A stretch of 64,000 nucleotides of DNA from Candidatus Aminicenantota bacterium (GCA_026393975.1 JAPKZD010000008.1:1-64000), one strand, 5' to 3'. Shown: positions 34,684-44,454, numbered from the stretch's first letter. The notes: generated from the letters alone by a model not told the origin. A program made the numbers and translations.

Positions 34684-35682
34684 ATGAGACACCGAAAATT
34701 CCAGGAACTCATCGGGGCCTATGCCGACGGCGAACTCCGGGAAACCGACCGCTTGCGGGTGGAGAAGCATCTCCAGGCCTGTCCGGCGTGCCGGCGCGAC
34801 CTCGATTTCATCCGGGACCTCGACCAACTTCCCAAAACGTCTCCCTCCGTTCCGCGCGAAGCGGAATACTGGGCCTCTTTTTCCGGACGCGTTCGGGCCG
34901 GGATCGACAGGCGGCAGGCCGGAGCCCCCGCATCCCGTGTTGCGGAGGTCGAGATGTTCAAGGATTCCTTCTATCAGCCGGAAAGCCAGGCGAGAGCGAG
35001 GGCGGCGATCTTCCCGCTGTCCCTGGCCGCCCACGCGGCGATCCTCCTCCTGCTCATCGTCCTTCCCTTGATGCGGACGGCGGATTTGCCGACGGTCGAG
35101 GTCTACAGCGCCTTCCTCGCGCCGCCTCCGCCCCCGCCGCCTCCGCCTCCTCCTCCGGCCAAGAAGAAGAGTGCGGCGGTGAGTGCGCGGATCAAGCGTG
35201 TCCAGGCCACGGCCCAGGTCGAACCGGGGCGGCTCGTCGCGCCCGTCGAGATCCCCGAGCAGATCGCCGAGGAAACGCTCTCGGATATCGGCGTCGAAGG
35301 CGGCGTCGAGGGCGGAGTCGAGGGTGGAGTCGTCGGCGGGGTCTTGGGCGGAGTCGTCGGCGGCGTCCTGGGCGGAGTCGTCGGCGAAGTGGAAGCGCCC
35401 GTGAGGGCTATCGGCGACATCAAGCCGCCGAAGCTCGTCAAGGAAGTCGCCCCGGTCTATCCGGAGATCGCCCGCCAGGCCCGGGTGGAAGGCGTCGTCA
35501 TCGTCGAGGCGACGACGGACGTCTACGGGCGCGTCATCGGGGTGAAGGTCCTGCGGTCGATCCCGCTTCTCGACCAGGCGGCCATCGACGCCGTCCGGCA
35601 GTGGGTCTACGAGCCCATGGTCATCAACGGCAGGCCTCGGCCGGTCATCTTCACGGTGACGGTCAGGTTCCAGCTGAAATGA
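34684..35682 (+). CDS. Fusion of zinc-finger anti-sigma domain, membrane helix, GGV repeats and TonB C-terminal domain
   Basis: In this 332-residue protein residues 1-40 form a ZAS-type anti-sigma finger with H29, C33 and C36 (HLQACPAC). A membrane helix lies at about 109-129. Then come a run of 12 prolines (147-158), a basic linker, tandem GGV tetrapeptides (about 202-236), and a TonB C-terminal domain (about 246-332, with VAPVYPEIARQARVEGVVIV and AIDAVRQWVYEP). The cytoplasmic finger should hold the upstream sigma factor, while the periplasmic TonB domain could contact outer-membrane transporters. The frame is unbroken, so the fusion is real in this assembly. A separate anti-sigma gene is not needed. 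Confidence 0.9.
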   Translation: MRHRKFQELIGAYADGELRETDRLRVEKHLQACPACRRDLDFIRDLDQLPKTSPSVPREAEYWASFSGRVRAGIDRRQAGAPASRVAEVEMFKDSFYQPESQARARAAIFPLSLAAHAAILLLLIVLPLMRTADLPTVEVYSAFLAPPPPPPPPPPPPAKKKSAAVSARIKRVQATAQVEPGRLVAPVEIPEQIAEETLSDIGVEGGVEGGVEGGVVGGVLGGVVGGVLGGVVGEVEAPVRAIGDIKPPKLVKEVAPVYPEIARQARVEGVVIVEATTDVYGRVIGVKVLRSIPLLDQAAIDAVRQWVYEPMVINGRPRPVIFTVTVRFQLK

Positions 35683-35733
35683 CCCCCCTCCAGGGGTGAG
35701 GAATATCCCCCTCGATATCATCCCCGGCGGCGA

Positions 35734-35762
35734 TTGATAGCCCCGGCGTCCCATCCGATAAT
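35734..35762 (+). promoter_or_regulatory. Promoter of the SH3-like exported protein gene
   Basis: TTGATA (35734-35739) and GATAAT (35757-35762) are separated by exactly 17 bp, and the start codon lies 25 bp downstream. Transcription would therefore give a very short leader. Confidence 0.6.
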
Positions 35763-35787
35763 ATGCTCTCGGAAAGATGGGAATGCC

Positions 35788-36684
35788 ATGAGAACACCTA
35801 TGAACCGCGGGAAAAGCGGCCGTGCCGGCCATGCGGTCCGGTCCGCGGCTGTCGCCCTCTTGCTCCTTGCCGGGGTCTCGTTCCTTCGAGGTCCGGCCCG
35901 CGCCCAGACCATCGTCCGGCTCGAGGTCACGGCCGACAAGGCCGTCATCCACCTCGAGCCCGACGGCCGCAGTCCGGTCGTCGAGACTCTGTTCCGCGGC
36001 GCGATCGTGAGGCTATCGAGCGCGCTCAAGTTCCGGACCAACTGGTTCTACGTCCTCTTTGTCTCCTCGCGTTCGGGCCGGACGCTCGCCGGCTACGTTC
36101 TGGATGGGTTCGTCCGCAAGCTCGACTCTACCCTCAGGGTCATCAACTTGACCCCCGGGGAGGACGAGATCGTCGACCCGAAGGAGATCGATCTGACGGG
36201 CGAGCCCATGCCCAAGGTGGAGTGGGGGAAGACAAAGGCGGGCATCCTGCGGGCCGAAGGCCGCCCGCTCACCCGCGAAGTTTCCGGGGGCCTCGAGTTC
36301 CTGAGCTATAGCCGCGACCTCCTGGGAAAGAAGTGCCTCCTCGCCTATGTCCTCAACGACGAGAAGCTCGTCGCCATCCGCCTCCATCTCCTCGAAAAGT
36401 ACGCGGACAAGAACCGCTATATCGCCGATTACAATAAGATCAGGGATTTCCTCAACGAGAAAGTCGGCGAGCCGCGCTACGACAACGTCGTCTGGCGGGA
36501 CCTGGCTCACGCCGAAAAGGCCGAGGACTGGGGAAGAGCCCTCTCATCGGGGGGAGTGAGTCTTTCTTCGGAATGGGTGTTCAGCGGCACCGGCCTGCGC
36601 CTCAGCCTGACCGGCGAGAACAACGAAATCCTTTTCGCCGCCGAAGCGAACGATATTAAGGCCAAGAATCCGGCTTCTTTCTAA
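35788..36684 (+). CDS. Exported SH3-like protein of unknown function
   Basis: The 298-residue protein has a signal peptide (about 10-38, ending RAQT). A bacterial SH3-like segment (about 40-115: VEVTADKAVIHLEPDGRSPV-like start, then AGYVLDGFVRKL) suggests cell-wall or ligand binding. The C-terminal 170 residues contain no motif I recognise. ATG 35788 is preferred over the upstream in-frame ATG at 35734 because the latter lies inside the predicted promoter. A strong hairpin follows the gene. Confidence 0.75.
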   Translation: MRTPMNRGKSGRAGHAVRSAAVALLLLAGVSFLRGPARAQTIVRLEVTADKAVIHLEPDGRSPVVETLFRGAIVRLSSALKFRTNWFYVLFVSSRSGRTLAGYVLDGFVRKLDSTLRVINLTPGEDEIVDPKEIDLTGEPMPKVEWGKTKAGILRAEGRPLTREVSGGLEFLSYSRDLLGKKCLLAYVLNDEKLVAIRLHLLEKYADKNRYIADYNKIRDFLNEKVGEPRYDNVVWRDLAHAEKAEDWGRALSSGGVSLSSEWVFSGTGLRLSLTGENNEILFAAEANDIKAKNPASF

Positions 36685-36701
36685 CCCTCCTTTCTGTTTT
36701 C

Positions 36702-36733
36702 GCCCCCTTTTCCGTATCCTCGGAGAAGGGGGC
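36702..36733. terminator. Hairpin between convergent genes, probable terminator
   Basis: Arms GCCCCCTT and AAGGGGGC (8 bp, with further pairing inside) lie between the SH3-like gene and the PAS-GGDEF gene, which converge here. No clear T-run follows on either strand, so termination efficiency is uncertain. Confidence 0.55.
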
Positions 36734-36739
36734 CTCTGT

Positions 36740-37693
36740 TCAGGTCATCTCTTTTTGGACGAAGCTCATGCTGACGCGGTTCTTGCCCAGCCACTTGCTG
36801 TGCATCATGAGCTGTTCGCCGCGCTTGACGAGGGATTCGACCGTGTCGTAGCGGAGTACGATGCTGGCGCCCATGGACACCGTGGCGTTGAGCATCCCCG
36901 TCTCGGTCGTGATGTAGGATTCGGCGATGAGGAGGCGGAGCTTGTTGGCGACGATGTCCAGCCGGCTGTCGTCGATGTTGAGGAGGACGACCAGGAATTC
37001 CTCGGTGCCCCAGCGGCCGACGATGTCGAAAAAGCGGATGTTCTTGTGCAGGGTCCGGGCGACGGTCCGGATGATCTTGCTGGCGTTGAAACGGCCGTAC
37101 TTCTCGAGGATCTTGCCGTAATTGTCGAGGTCGACGTAGATCAGCCCGAACGGCAGGCCGTACTTCTGAAATTCCTCCAGGCGGGTGTTCAGCGTCATGT
37201 CCAGGTACGGCTTGGAGGGGATGCCCGTCTCGGTCTCGACGAGGCCCATTTTCTCGAGCTCCGCCAGGTTGAGGGGAAGTGTGACCTTCGGCGCGGTGCT
37301 GGTGAACGTCTCGACGGCCCCGATGATCTCGCCGTCCTCCTTGAGCACGGGGATAATCCTGAGGGACGCCGGCATGCGGAACCCTTTCTTGTGCTGGAGA
37401 TAGATGTCGAGCTCTCGCGGCGCGCCGTCCTTGAGGGTCATGGCGACGGGACACTTGTCCCGGCAGACGTTGACGCCGCCGAAATCCACGAACAGGGCTG
37501 GTTCCTCGAAGCAGGCCCTCCCCAGGATATGAGTGCCTTCGATCCCCGACATCTGCTCGGCCGCCTTGTTCCAGTAGACGACCTTCCTGTCCTTGGCCAG
37601 CCAGACCACCGCGTCCTGCACCTGGTTGAGGACGATGTTGCAGAGATTCTTAGTGGCTCCCTGGAAGATCTCGAGGACATTTTCTTCGGCCAT
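36740..37693 (-). CDS. PAS-GGDEF protein with altered GGDEF motif
   Basis: The 317-residue protein has an N-terminal PAS domain (about 15-130) containing CFEEPALFVDF and CRDKCP cysteines, then a GGDEF domain (about 165-310). The active-site loop reads GRWGTEEF where functional diguanylate cyclases have GGDEF or GGEEF. With the second glycine replaced by threonine, activity is doubtful; it could act as a c-di-GMP or GTP sensor. Start at 37693 with AAGGAAAAACT upstream. It is monocistronic. Confidence 0.85.
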   Translation of the reverse strand: MAEENVLEIFQGATKNLCNIVLNQVQDAVVWLAKDRKVVYWNKAAEQMSGIEGTHILGRACFEEPALFVDFGGVNVCRDKCPVAMTLKDGAPRELDIYLQHKKGFRMPASLRIIPVLKEDGEIIGAVETFTSTAPKVTLPLNLAELEKMGLVETETGIPSKPYLDMTLNTRLEEFQKYGLPFGLIYVDLDNYGKILEKYGRFNASKIIRTVARTLHKNIRFFDIVGRWGTEEFLVVLLNIDDSRLDIVANKLRLLIAESYITTETGMLNATVSMGASIVLRYDTVESLVKRGEQLMMHSKWLGKNRVSMSFVQKEMT

Positions 37694-37773
37694 AGTTTTT
37701 CCTTGTAAGCATTTTCCATTCTAAAGGCTCCCCGGGATTTGTCAATCGTTTTTTTAGCGTTCCGGCCGGTCAA

Positions 37774-37870
37774 GGGACGAGCCTTCGGCTCGCCACTCGC
37801 CCGTGGTATATATCCACGGGCGAGTACTGCGGAAGTGGATCCCCGGGCAATCCCGGGGCCCCCGGCCGCT
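37774..37870 (+). repeat. Triple-hairpin palindromic element, intergenic copy
   Basis: The element has three perfect hairpins. Arms CGAGCC/GGCTCG lie at 37778-37792. A 12-bp stem with arms ACTCGCCCGTGG and CCACGGGCGAGT around a 7-base loop lies at 37795-37825. Arms CCCCGGG/CCCGGGG lie at 37841-37858. The whole unit matches the minus-strand copy at 54487-54590. In the plus direction it stays open in the frame reading GRAFGSPLARGIYPRASTAE, the same frame used inside proteins at 54 kb. The next gene's promoter starts two bases after it. Confidence 0.85.
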
Positions 37871-37871
37871 G

Positions 37872-37900
37872 TTGACACACCCCTAACCTCGTGTTATCTT
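37872..37900 (+). promoter_or_regulatory. Sigma-70-type promoter of the XRE/ImmA-like operon
   Basis: TTGACA (37872-37877) and TATCTT (37895-37900) are separated by 17 bp; the start codon is 28 bp downstream. The adjoining palindromic element ends at the -35 box and could influence it. Confidence 0.7.
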
Positions 37901-37928
37901 ACCATCACCGCCCAGGGGGTGCGCCGTC

Positions 37929-39020
37929 ATGGACAAGCTTTTCGGGACAAGACTCAAGCGGGCCCGCGAAGAGGTCAACCTTAGCCAAGGCTCGTTCGCC
38001 AAGGCCCTGGGCCTATCGTCGGAATACATCTCCCTCCTCGAGTCCGGCAAGAGGACGCCGAGTTTCGAGACCCTTCTCAAGATCGCCGGGTTTTTGAACA
38101 AGAACGTCGCCTATTTCTTCGAAGAGAAGAGGTCGGCGTTCGAAAGTTTGTTCGCCCCCGGGCTTGCGGACGAGCGGGTCCGGAAGGACCTCCAGAAGTT
38201 CCGGACGACCTGTGAAAAATACCTCTTGCTTGAGGAGTTGACGGGCCGCCGGCTCGACCTCGCCCCCCAGTACTCCCGGATCTCTCCGGAACGCCTGGCC
38301 GAGGAGGAAAGGCGCCGCCTGGGTCTCGGAAACGAACCGATCCGCGACGTCCTGGCCCTCTGCGAGGTCAACGGCTGCCGAATCGTCCGCCAGACGCTTC
38401 CCGAGGAAGCCCGGATCGCCGGGGTCTTCGTGTTCGACGCCGAGAGGAAGGCCGCCTTCGCCCTGGTCAACGCCAACGAGCCGCCCGGGCTCCAGACCTT
38501 CATCGCCGCCCACCTCTACGGCCATTACCTCATGGACAGGGACGATAGCCCGATCATCGACAACCCCGACGTCGTCGTCGACGAGTACGTCTCCCTCTAT
38601 CCGCCGCGGGAGCAGTTCGCCCAGACTTTTGCCTCCCGTTTCCTGGTCCCGCCGGCCAAGCTCCGGGAGCTCATCGAAAAAGACCTCCGCTCGAAGGGCC
38701 TGGGGTTCGACGATGTGCTGTTCCTCAAGAGGTACTTCGGCGTGAGCACGCGGGCCATGCTGCGGACCCTCCGCGGCCGAGGCCATCTCCCGGAGGCGAA
38801 ATTCGAGGAATTCTTCAAACACAATCCTGAGGACCGGGAGCAGGAGGTTTTCGGCAGCCTCTCCGGTCAGGAGGAGCGCCGGGCGCGAACGCTCTTCCGG
38901 AAATCCCGGGCCCTACCGTCCGACCGCTACCGGCTGCTCCTCGCCGAGGCCGCTGCCCTGGAGAAGGCCAGGGGCGGCCACCCGCCCGCGCGGCCGGCAA
39001 CGGGAGGGCCCGATGAGTAA
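37929..39020 (+). CDS. XRE-family regulator fused to an ImmA/IrrE-like domain lacking the catalytic glutamate
   Basis: The 363-residue protein has an N-terminal helix-turn-helix (about 7-60: LKRAREEVNLSQGSFAKALG, then YISLLESGKRTPS) and a C-terminal ImmA/IrrE-type domain. Where active ImmA peptidases have HExxH, this protein has H195-LYG-H199, so the two zinc-ligand histidines remain but the catalytic Glu is Leu. It is more likely a ligand- or metal-sensing transcription factor than a protease. The C-terminal 70 residues are charged. It heads a three-gene operon; the next start overlaps it by 8 bp. Confidence 0.85.
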   Translation: MDKLFGTRLKRAREEVNLSQGSFAKALGLSSEYISLLESGKRTPSFETLLKIAGFLNKNVAYFFEEKRSAFESLFAPGLADERVRKDLQKFRTTCEKYLLLEELTGRRLDLAPQYSRISPERLAEEERRRLGLGNEPIRDVLALCEVNGCRIVRQTLPEEARIAGVFVFDAERKAAFALVNANEPPGLQTFIAAHLYGHYLMDRDDSPIIDNPDVVVDEYVSLYPPREQFAQTFASRFLVPPAKLRELIEKDLRSKGLGFDDVLFLKRYFGVSTRAMLRTLRGRGHLPEAKFEEFFKHNPEDREQEVFGSLSGQEERRARTLFRKSRALPSDRYRLLLAEAAALEKARGGHPPARPATGGPDE

Positions 39021-39456
39021 ACTGTTGCGCCTGCTGTTCATCTTTCTGCTCATCGACGCCGTCGCCGTGGGCGTCTATTTCCTGGCTAAAGGGTCGGGAT
39101 CGGGGCCCGGCGCGGACCCGACCAAGGACTTCGTCTGGACGACGATGGACGCCTATTACCAGCCCGCGACCGAGCTCGAGCAGTCCATCAAGACCGATTA
39201 CGAAGAGAAGGGCCTTCTGCCCTTCCAGTTCCGCAACTACGGCCGGAACGCCGCGGTCCTCAAAAAATTCCGCGGCTCGAAGCTCGTCGGGGCCGGCGTC
39301 CCCGTCCTGGAAATGACGTTCAAGGGCCTCGAGGATTGGGCCGTCGTGGACATCTGGATCAAGGGGGAGAACAACCGCGAGATCCGGCGGACCGTCCTTT
39401 ACGTCCTGCGCGAGAACGTATGGAACGTCGCCGACAGCGGCCGGCTCGTCGAATGA
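39013..39456 (+). CDS. Small membrane-anchored protein, unknown function
   Basis: The 147-residue protein has one N-terminal membrane helix (about 5-25) followed by a Gly/Ser linker and a compact soluble domain (VPVLEMTFKGLEDWAVVDIW, then IRRTVLYVLRENVW) outside the cytoplasm. I do not recognise a family. The start overlaps the regulator gene, and its stop overlaps the reductase gene (ATGA), so co-expression is very likely. Confidence 0.75.
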   Translation: MSKLLRLLFIFLLIDAVAVGVYFLAKGSGSGPGADPTKDFVWTTMDAYYQPATELEQSIKTDYEEKGLLPFQFRNYGRNAAVLKKFRGSKLVGAGVPVLEMTFKGLEDWAVVDIWIKGENNREIRRTVLYVLRENVWNVADSGRLVE

Positions 39457-40361
39457 GCATCAAGACGCTCAAGACGGACATCCTCATCGTCGGTGCCGGG
39501 CCGGCCGGGCTGACGGCGGGGATTTACGCCGCCCGGGCCGGGAAGAAGGCCCTCATCCTCGAGGGGAGCGGACCTTCCCGCCTGCGGATCAACTACAAGC
39601 TCGAGAATTATCCCGGCTTCCCCTCGATCGACAGCGGGGAGCTCCTGGATATCGTCCGCCGCCAGGCCTTGTCCTTCGGGGCCGAGGTCGTCGCCGGCGA
39701 CGCCATCGCCTTCGCCCTCGACGGCGACCGGAAGTACGTCACGACCAAGGACGCCGTCATCGAGTCCGGTGCGGTCATTCTGGCCACGGGGAAACCCATG
39801 CCCAAGGAGCGCCTGATCGGCGGTGAGGACCGGCTCCTCGGGCAGGGCGTCAGCTACTGCGCCACATGCGACGGGCCGCTTTTCCGGGGCGCGACGGTCG
39901 CCGCGGTCGGGCATTCCGAGGCGGCCCTGGAGGAGGTCGGCGCCCTCCAGGCGATGGGCTGCCGGGTCCTCTGGGTGCCGGGAATACCCGGCGGGCTGGA
40001 CTCGCCGGCCGTCCGGGCCCTCGAAGAAAAAGGGGTCTCCATCCGAAGGGACGGGAAGATCAAGGAGATCCGCGGTGCCGAGCGGGTGGAGGCCGTCCTC
40101 GTGGAAAGCGCGTCCGGGGCGGAAATCCTCCCGGTTTCGGCCGTCTTCTTATTCCGCGAGATCCCGGCCGGTCCCATGTTCGAGCGGGCCGGGCTCGTCC
40201 TCGACCACAAACAGTGTGTCGCCGTGGACCGTTTCCAGCGGACCAACATCCCCGGCGTCTTCGCCGCGGGGGACATCACCTGCGGCGGGCTCCAGGTCGT
40301 CGCCGCCGCCGGCGAAGGATGCGTGGCCGCCATGCAGGCCCTCATCCATCTGAGAGCGTAG
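39453..40361 (+). CDS. Thioredoxin reductase-like FAD/NAD(P)-dependent oxidoreductase
   Basis: The 302-residue protein has the FAD-binding GxGxxG motif near the N-terminus (ILIVGAGPAGLTAGIYAARA). The redox-active disulfide C136-ATC-C139 is in the same place as in TrxB, and the final FAD motif (NIPGVFAAGDI) is intact. The middle NAD(P)-binding motif is weaker (VAAVGHSEAALEE), so the cofactor preference is unclear. It probably reduces a thioredoxin-like or other disulfide partner. It is the last gene of the XRE/ImmA-like operon. Confidence 0.88.
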   Translation: MSIKTLKTDILIVGAGPAGLTAGIYAARAGKKALILEGSGPSRLRINYKLENYPGFPSIDSGELLDIVRRQALSFGAEVVAGDAIAFALDGDRKYVTTKDAVIESGAVILATGKPMPKERLIGGEDRLLGQGVSYCATCDGPLFRGATVAAVGHSEAALEEVGALQAMGCRVLWVPGIPGGLDSPAVRALEEKGVSIRRDGKIKEIRGAERVEAVLVESASGAEILPVSAVFLFREIPAGPMFERAGLVLDHKQCVAVDRFQRTNIPGVFAAGDITCGGLQVVAAAGEGCVAAMQALIHLRA

Positions 40362-40381
40362 CGCGCCGCGGACAGGGGGGC

Positions 40382-41350
40382 TCAGGCAACCGAGCCGTTG
40401 CGGGCCGGCCGCTTCTTGAGCCGGAAAGAAATCCTCTTCGATCTCGAGATCGTGACGTGACCGCCGATGGGCACGGCCATGAGATTCCGACGGACGTCGT
40501 GGCCGAAGTTGGACACGGTCAGGATCGGCAGCGGACAGCCCTGCCGCCGCCGCTCCTTGATGACGTCGGCGAGGTAGGAGAGGATGAACCGGACGGCCTC
40601 CCTCCGGGGCTTCTTCGAGGAGGAGTTCTTGCCCGGTGGGCTGACCGAGCCGACGACGATCCCCTTGATCCCGGCGAAGACATTGTGACGCCGGAGGGCT
40701 GCGAGCGAGCGGTGGAGGTCCTCGACGTCGACATGAACATCCTCGAAAAAGAGGATGTGGCGTTTCCAATTGAACTTGGGGGGGACGCCGCGGTTGAGAA
40801 AGTTGACGAACGTCGAGAGGTTGCCGCCGACGGGGATGCCTGAGAGTCTCCGCGGCGGGGGAGGGGTCAGCCAGGTCGCGCTTCGGTACTGGATCTCGTC
40901 CCCGTTGATGAGCGCCAGCAGATTCCGGAAATCGCCCTTGCCGACCTTGAGGGAGGGGAAATAGATGACGGGGACGCGGCAGGCATGGTAGATCTCATTG
41001 AGGAGAAAAGTGAAATCGGAGAAACCGATGAACAGCGGGCGCCTGTCGCGGATGATGCGGAGATCCTTGCCGTCGATTTCACGGACGAGGTCCTCAGCGC
41101 CCGTCCCTCCGGCGACCGAGATGATGAGGTCGAGCTCCCGGATGGCCTTCTTGAAGAGCTCGGCGCGCGCTTCGACGGGGGCGGTGACATGGTCGATCTC
41201 GGCGTCGCTCGAGAACAGGTGGGGGCTGAAATAGGGCTCCTCGACGCCCAGGGCCTGCTTGAGAAAACGGGCCGTCCTGTTCAGGGCCGGCTTCTCCTTG
41301 ACGGATAGGCAGGTGGAGGGGGCGATGAAGCCGATCTTTTCATAGGTCAT
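40382..41350 (-). CDS. S66-family LD-carboxypeptidase-like protein
   Basis: The 322-residue protein has the S66 layout. The serine lies in GFSDFTFLLNEIY, the glutamate in FFEDVH and the histidine in SNFGHDV, giving the Ser-Glu-His triad of LD-carboxypeptidases that trim recycled muropeptides (or act on peptide antibiotics such as microcin C7 homologs). It has no signal peptide, consistent with the cytoplasmic members. It lies 52 bp downstream of rpoD on the same strand. Confidence 0.85.
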   Translation of the reverse strand: MTYEKIGFIAPSTCLSVKEKPALNRTARFLKQALGVEEPYFSPHLFSSDAEIDHVTAPVEARAELFKKAIRELDLIISVAGGTGAEDLVREIDGKDLRIIRDRRPLFIGFSDFTFLLNEIYHACRVPVIYFPSLKVGKGDFRNLLALINGDEIQYRSATWLTPPPPRRLSGIPVGGNLSTFVNFLNRGVPPKFNWKRHILFFEDVHVDVEDLHRSLAALRRHNVFAGIKGIVVGSVSPPGKNSSSKKPRREAVRFILSYLADVIKERRRQGCPLPILTVSNFGHDVRRNLMAVPIGGHVTISRSKRISFRLKKRPARNGSVA

Positions 41351-41402
41351 ATGGCCACCTGAGGCGGAAAAAGAACGTCGTCCCCGCCGGCAGGACGACC
41401 GG

Positions 41403-42848
<1,446 letters not shown>

Positions 42849-43281
42849 CTCCCTTTAACTACCATTATTATAGGAATACTATAATAATAAACTTTTCGTT
42901 TCAAAAATAAAGCCTTTTTTTTCATTTCTTCTAGCCCTAGACTCCATTTCTTCCAACGGAGTTGAGGCCGGAATCGTTTCACCCCCTGAGGGTGGGACCG
43001 TCGCAAATGAAGCGCGGAGGATACAACATCCGGCTGGCCTTGTCAATAAATAACTTTACATTTCCGCCCTTTCCCAGGCCAAGACCGGTCTGTTCAGGCC
43101 TTTCCCGCCTGATAGCGGCCTTGATTTCTACCCTGTTCATCCTGACCTCCTGGTCCTCTGTTCCTCTTCAAGATTCGTGCCAGAAGTTTCAGGCAGGGGA
43201 CCCCGGAGAGGCTGTTCAGTGGGGAGGGCGGACTGTCTCGTAAAGGGGACACCGCTCCATGGCCGGATCTCTTAGCGAGCT
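42849..43281. other. AT-rich leader between rpoD and msrAB
   Basis: No gene is supported in this 430-bp gap. Next to rpoD the sequence is very AT-rich and on the minus strand contains TATAAT (42867-42872), a likely rpoD -10 box. A 10-bp palindrome AGACCGGTCT (43082-43091) lies between two CAGGCC repeats. The forward open frame at 42962-43243 has no protein-like features or ribosome binding site. Confidence 0.5.
42867..42872 (-). promoter_or_regulatory. Probable -10 box of rpoD
   Basis: TATAAT on the minus strand, 18 bp before the rpoD start, inside an AT-rich tract. No clear -35 could be assigned. Confidence 0.45.
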
Positions 43282-44292
43282 TCAATAACAGACGACGCCG
43301 TGTTTTTCGTAATATTTCTGGTGGTACTCTTCCGCTTGGTAAAACGCGGACGCCGGGACGAGCTCCGTGGCCAGGCGTTTCTTGTATTGGCCCGATTTTT
43401 CGACTTCGTCCATCACGCGGCGGGCCGTCTCCCTCTGGGCTTCGCCGTGGAAGAAGATGGCCGACCGGTACTGGGTGCCGTGATCGGGTCCCTGGCGATC
43501 GACCTGCGTCGGGTCGTGGATCCCGAAGAAGCGGCGGACGAGCTCAGCGTAGCTGATGCGTTTCGGGTCGAAGGTCACCTGAACGGCCTCTGCGTGGCCC
43601 GTCCTATCCGCGCAGACTTCCTCGTAGGTCGGATTGACGCTCTTCCCCCCGGTGTAGCCGACGGCAGTGGAGACGACGCCGGGGACCTTTCCCAGCTTGT
43701 GTTCTACACCCCAGAAACAGCCGGCCGCGAAGGTCGCCGTTTCCGTCGCCGCGGTCTTCGCTTGCGCTTCGGGCTTGAAATCCAGGGCCGCGGAGTTGAC
43801 GCAGTAGTGGAGGAACGTCGGCGCCGGACCGTCGTCGAAGAGGTGGCCCAAGTGGGCGCCGCAGACCGCGCAGCGGACCGCGATGCGCTTCGTTAGCAGG
43901 GAATAGTCGTCGCGGTATTCGAAGCTCTCCCCCTCCACGGGAGCCGCGAAGCTCGGCCAGCCCGTGCCGTGCTCGTATTTCGCGTCGGAGAGGAAAAGGG
44001 GCGTTCCGCAGCCGGCGCAGACGTAGACGCCCTTCTCCCAGAAGTCGTTGTACTTCCCGGTGAAGGGCCGCTCCGAGCCGCACTTGCGCATGACGTCGTA
44101 CTGTTCCGGCGTGAGCGTGGCCTTCCATTCCTTATCCGTCTTCTTCATCTTGTCAGGCATGTCCTGCCCTCCCGAAGCGAATGATGCCGGCCTCGGCGCG
44201 TCCCGGCCGAGGAGGGCGTTGAGCCCCCTCCACCCGGACAGGCTCAGGAAAGTCGCCAAGGCGAGGATGGCTATCTTGACGCCGGCGCGCAT
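43282..44292 (-). CDS. msrAB: Exported MsrB-MsrA fusion, methionine sulfoxide reductase
   Basis: The 336-residue protein has an N-terminal signal or anchor. An MsrB domain (about 50-170) follows, with zinc-binding CAGC and CAVC pairs and the catalytic region HYCVNSAAL. The MsrA domain (about 185-336) has the nucleophile in GCFWGVEH and the segment GHAEAVQVTFDP. The fusion reduces both stereoisomers of oxidised methionine in envelope proteins and needs a reductant delivered across the membrane. The order MsrB first, MsrA second is the less common arrangement. It has its own promoter at 44327-44354. Confidence 0.92.
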   Translation of the reverse strand: MRAGVKIAILALATFLSLSGWRGLNALLGRDAPRPASFASGGQDMPDKMKKTDKEWKATLTPEQYDVMRKCGSERPFTGKYNDFWEKGVYVCAGCGTPLFLSDAKYEHGTGWPSFAAPVEGESFEYRDDYSLLTKRIAVRCAVCGAHLGHLFDDGPAPTFLHYCVNSAALDFKPEAQAKTAATETATFAAGCFWGVEHKLGKVPGVVSTAVGYTGGKSVNPTYEEVCADRTGHAEAVQVTFDPKRISYAELVRRFFGIHDPTQVDRQGPDHGTQYRSAIFFHGEAQRETARRVMDEVEKSGQYKKRLATELVPASAFYQAEEYHQKYYEKHGVVCY

Positions 44293-44326
44293 GGTGACAC
44301 CTGTTTTGGATAAATCCTATATAATT

Positions 44327-44354
44327 AGTATACATTGAACCGCCGAAAAATCAA
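44327..44354 (-). promoter_or_regulatory. Promoter of msrAB
   Basis: On the minus strand TTGATT (44349-44354) and TATACT (44327-44332) are separated by 16 bp, with the msrAB start 34 bp further on. Confidence 0.5.
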
Positions 44355-44418
44355 GGAGCTCCCCGTGCGCCCGGCTTCCGCCGCCGAAGAAATATTTCGT
44401 AAACATCGTACTTTGGGA

Positions 44419-44448
44419 TTGACAAGCGAGAAACGCCTCCCATATAAT
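44419..44448 (+). promoter_or_regulatory. Strong sigma-70 promoter without an obvious gene
   Basis: A perfect TTGACA (44419-44424) and perfect TATAAT (44443-44448) are spaced by 18 bp, the best promoter match in the window. Downstream there is no plausible reading frame, only a long hairpin. Confidence 0.75.
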
Positions 44449-44454
44449 GAACAT

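Noticed and set aside
35280-35400. Tandem short repeats resembling a CRISPR-like array
   Set aside because: The 12-bp units are coding for GGV repeats in an intact TonB-domain protein; there are no spacers.
36702-36733. Possible riboswitch or regulatory RNA
   Set aside because: It is a simple single hairpin between two convergent genes and is better explained as a terminator.
42962-43243. 93-residue plus-strand ORF in the rpoD-msrAB gap
   Set aside because: No ribosome binding site, mixed composition, no domain, and it reads through a probable leader region.
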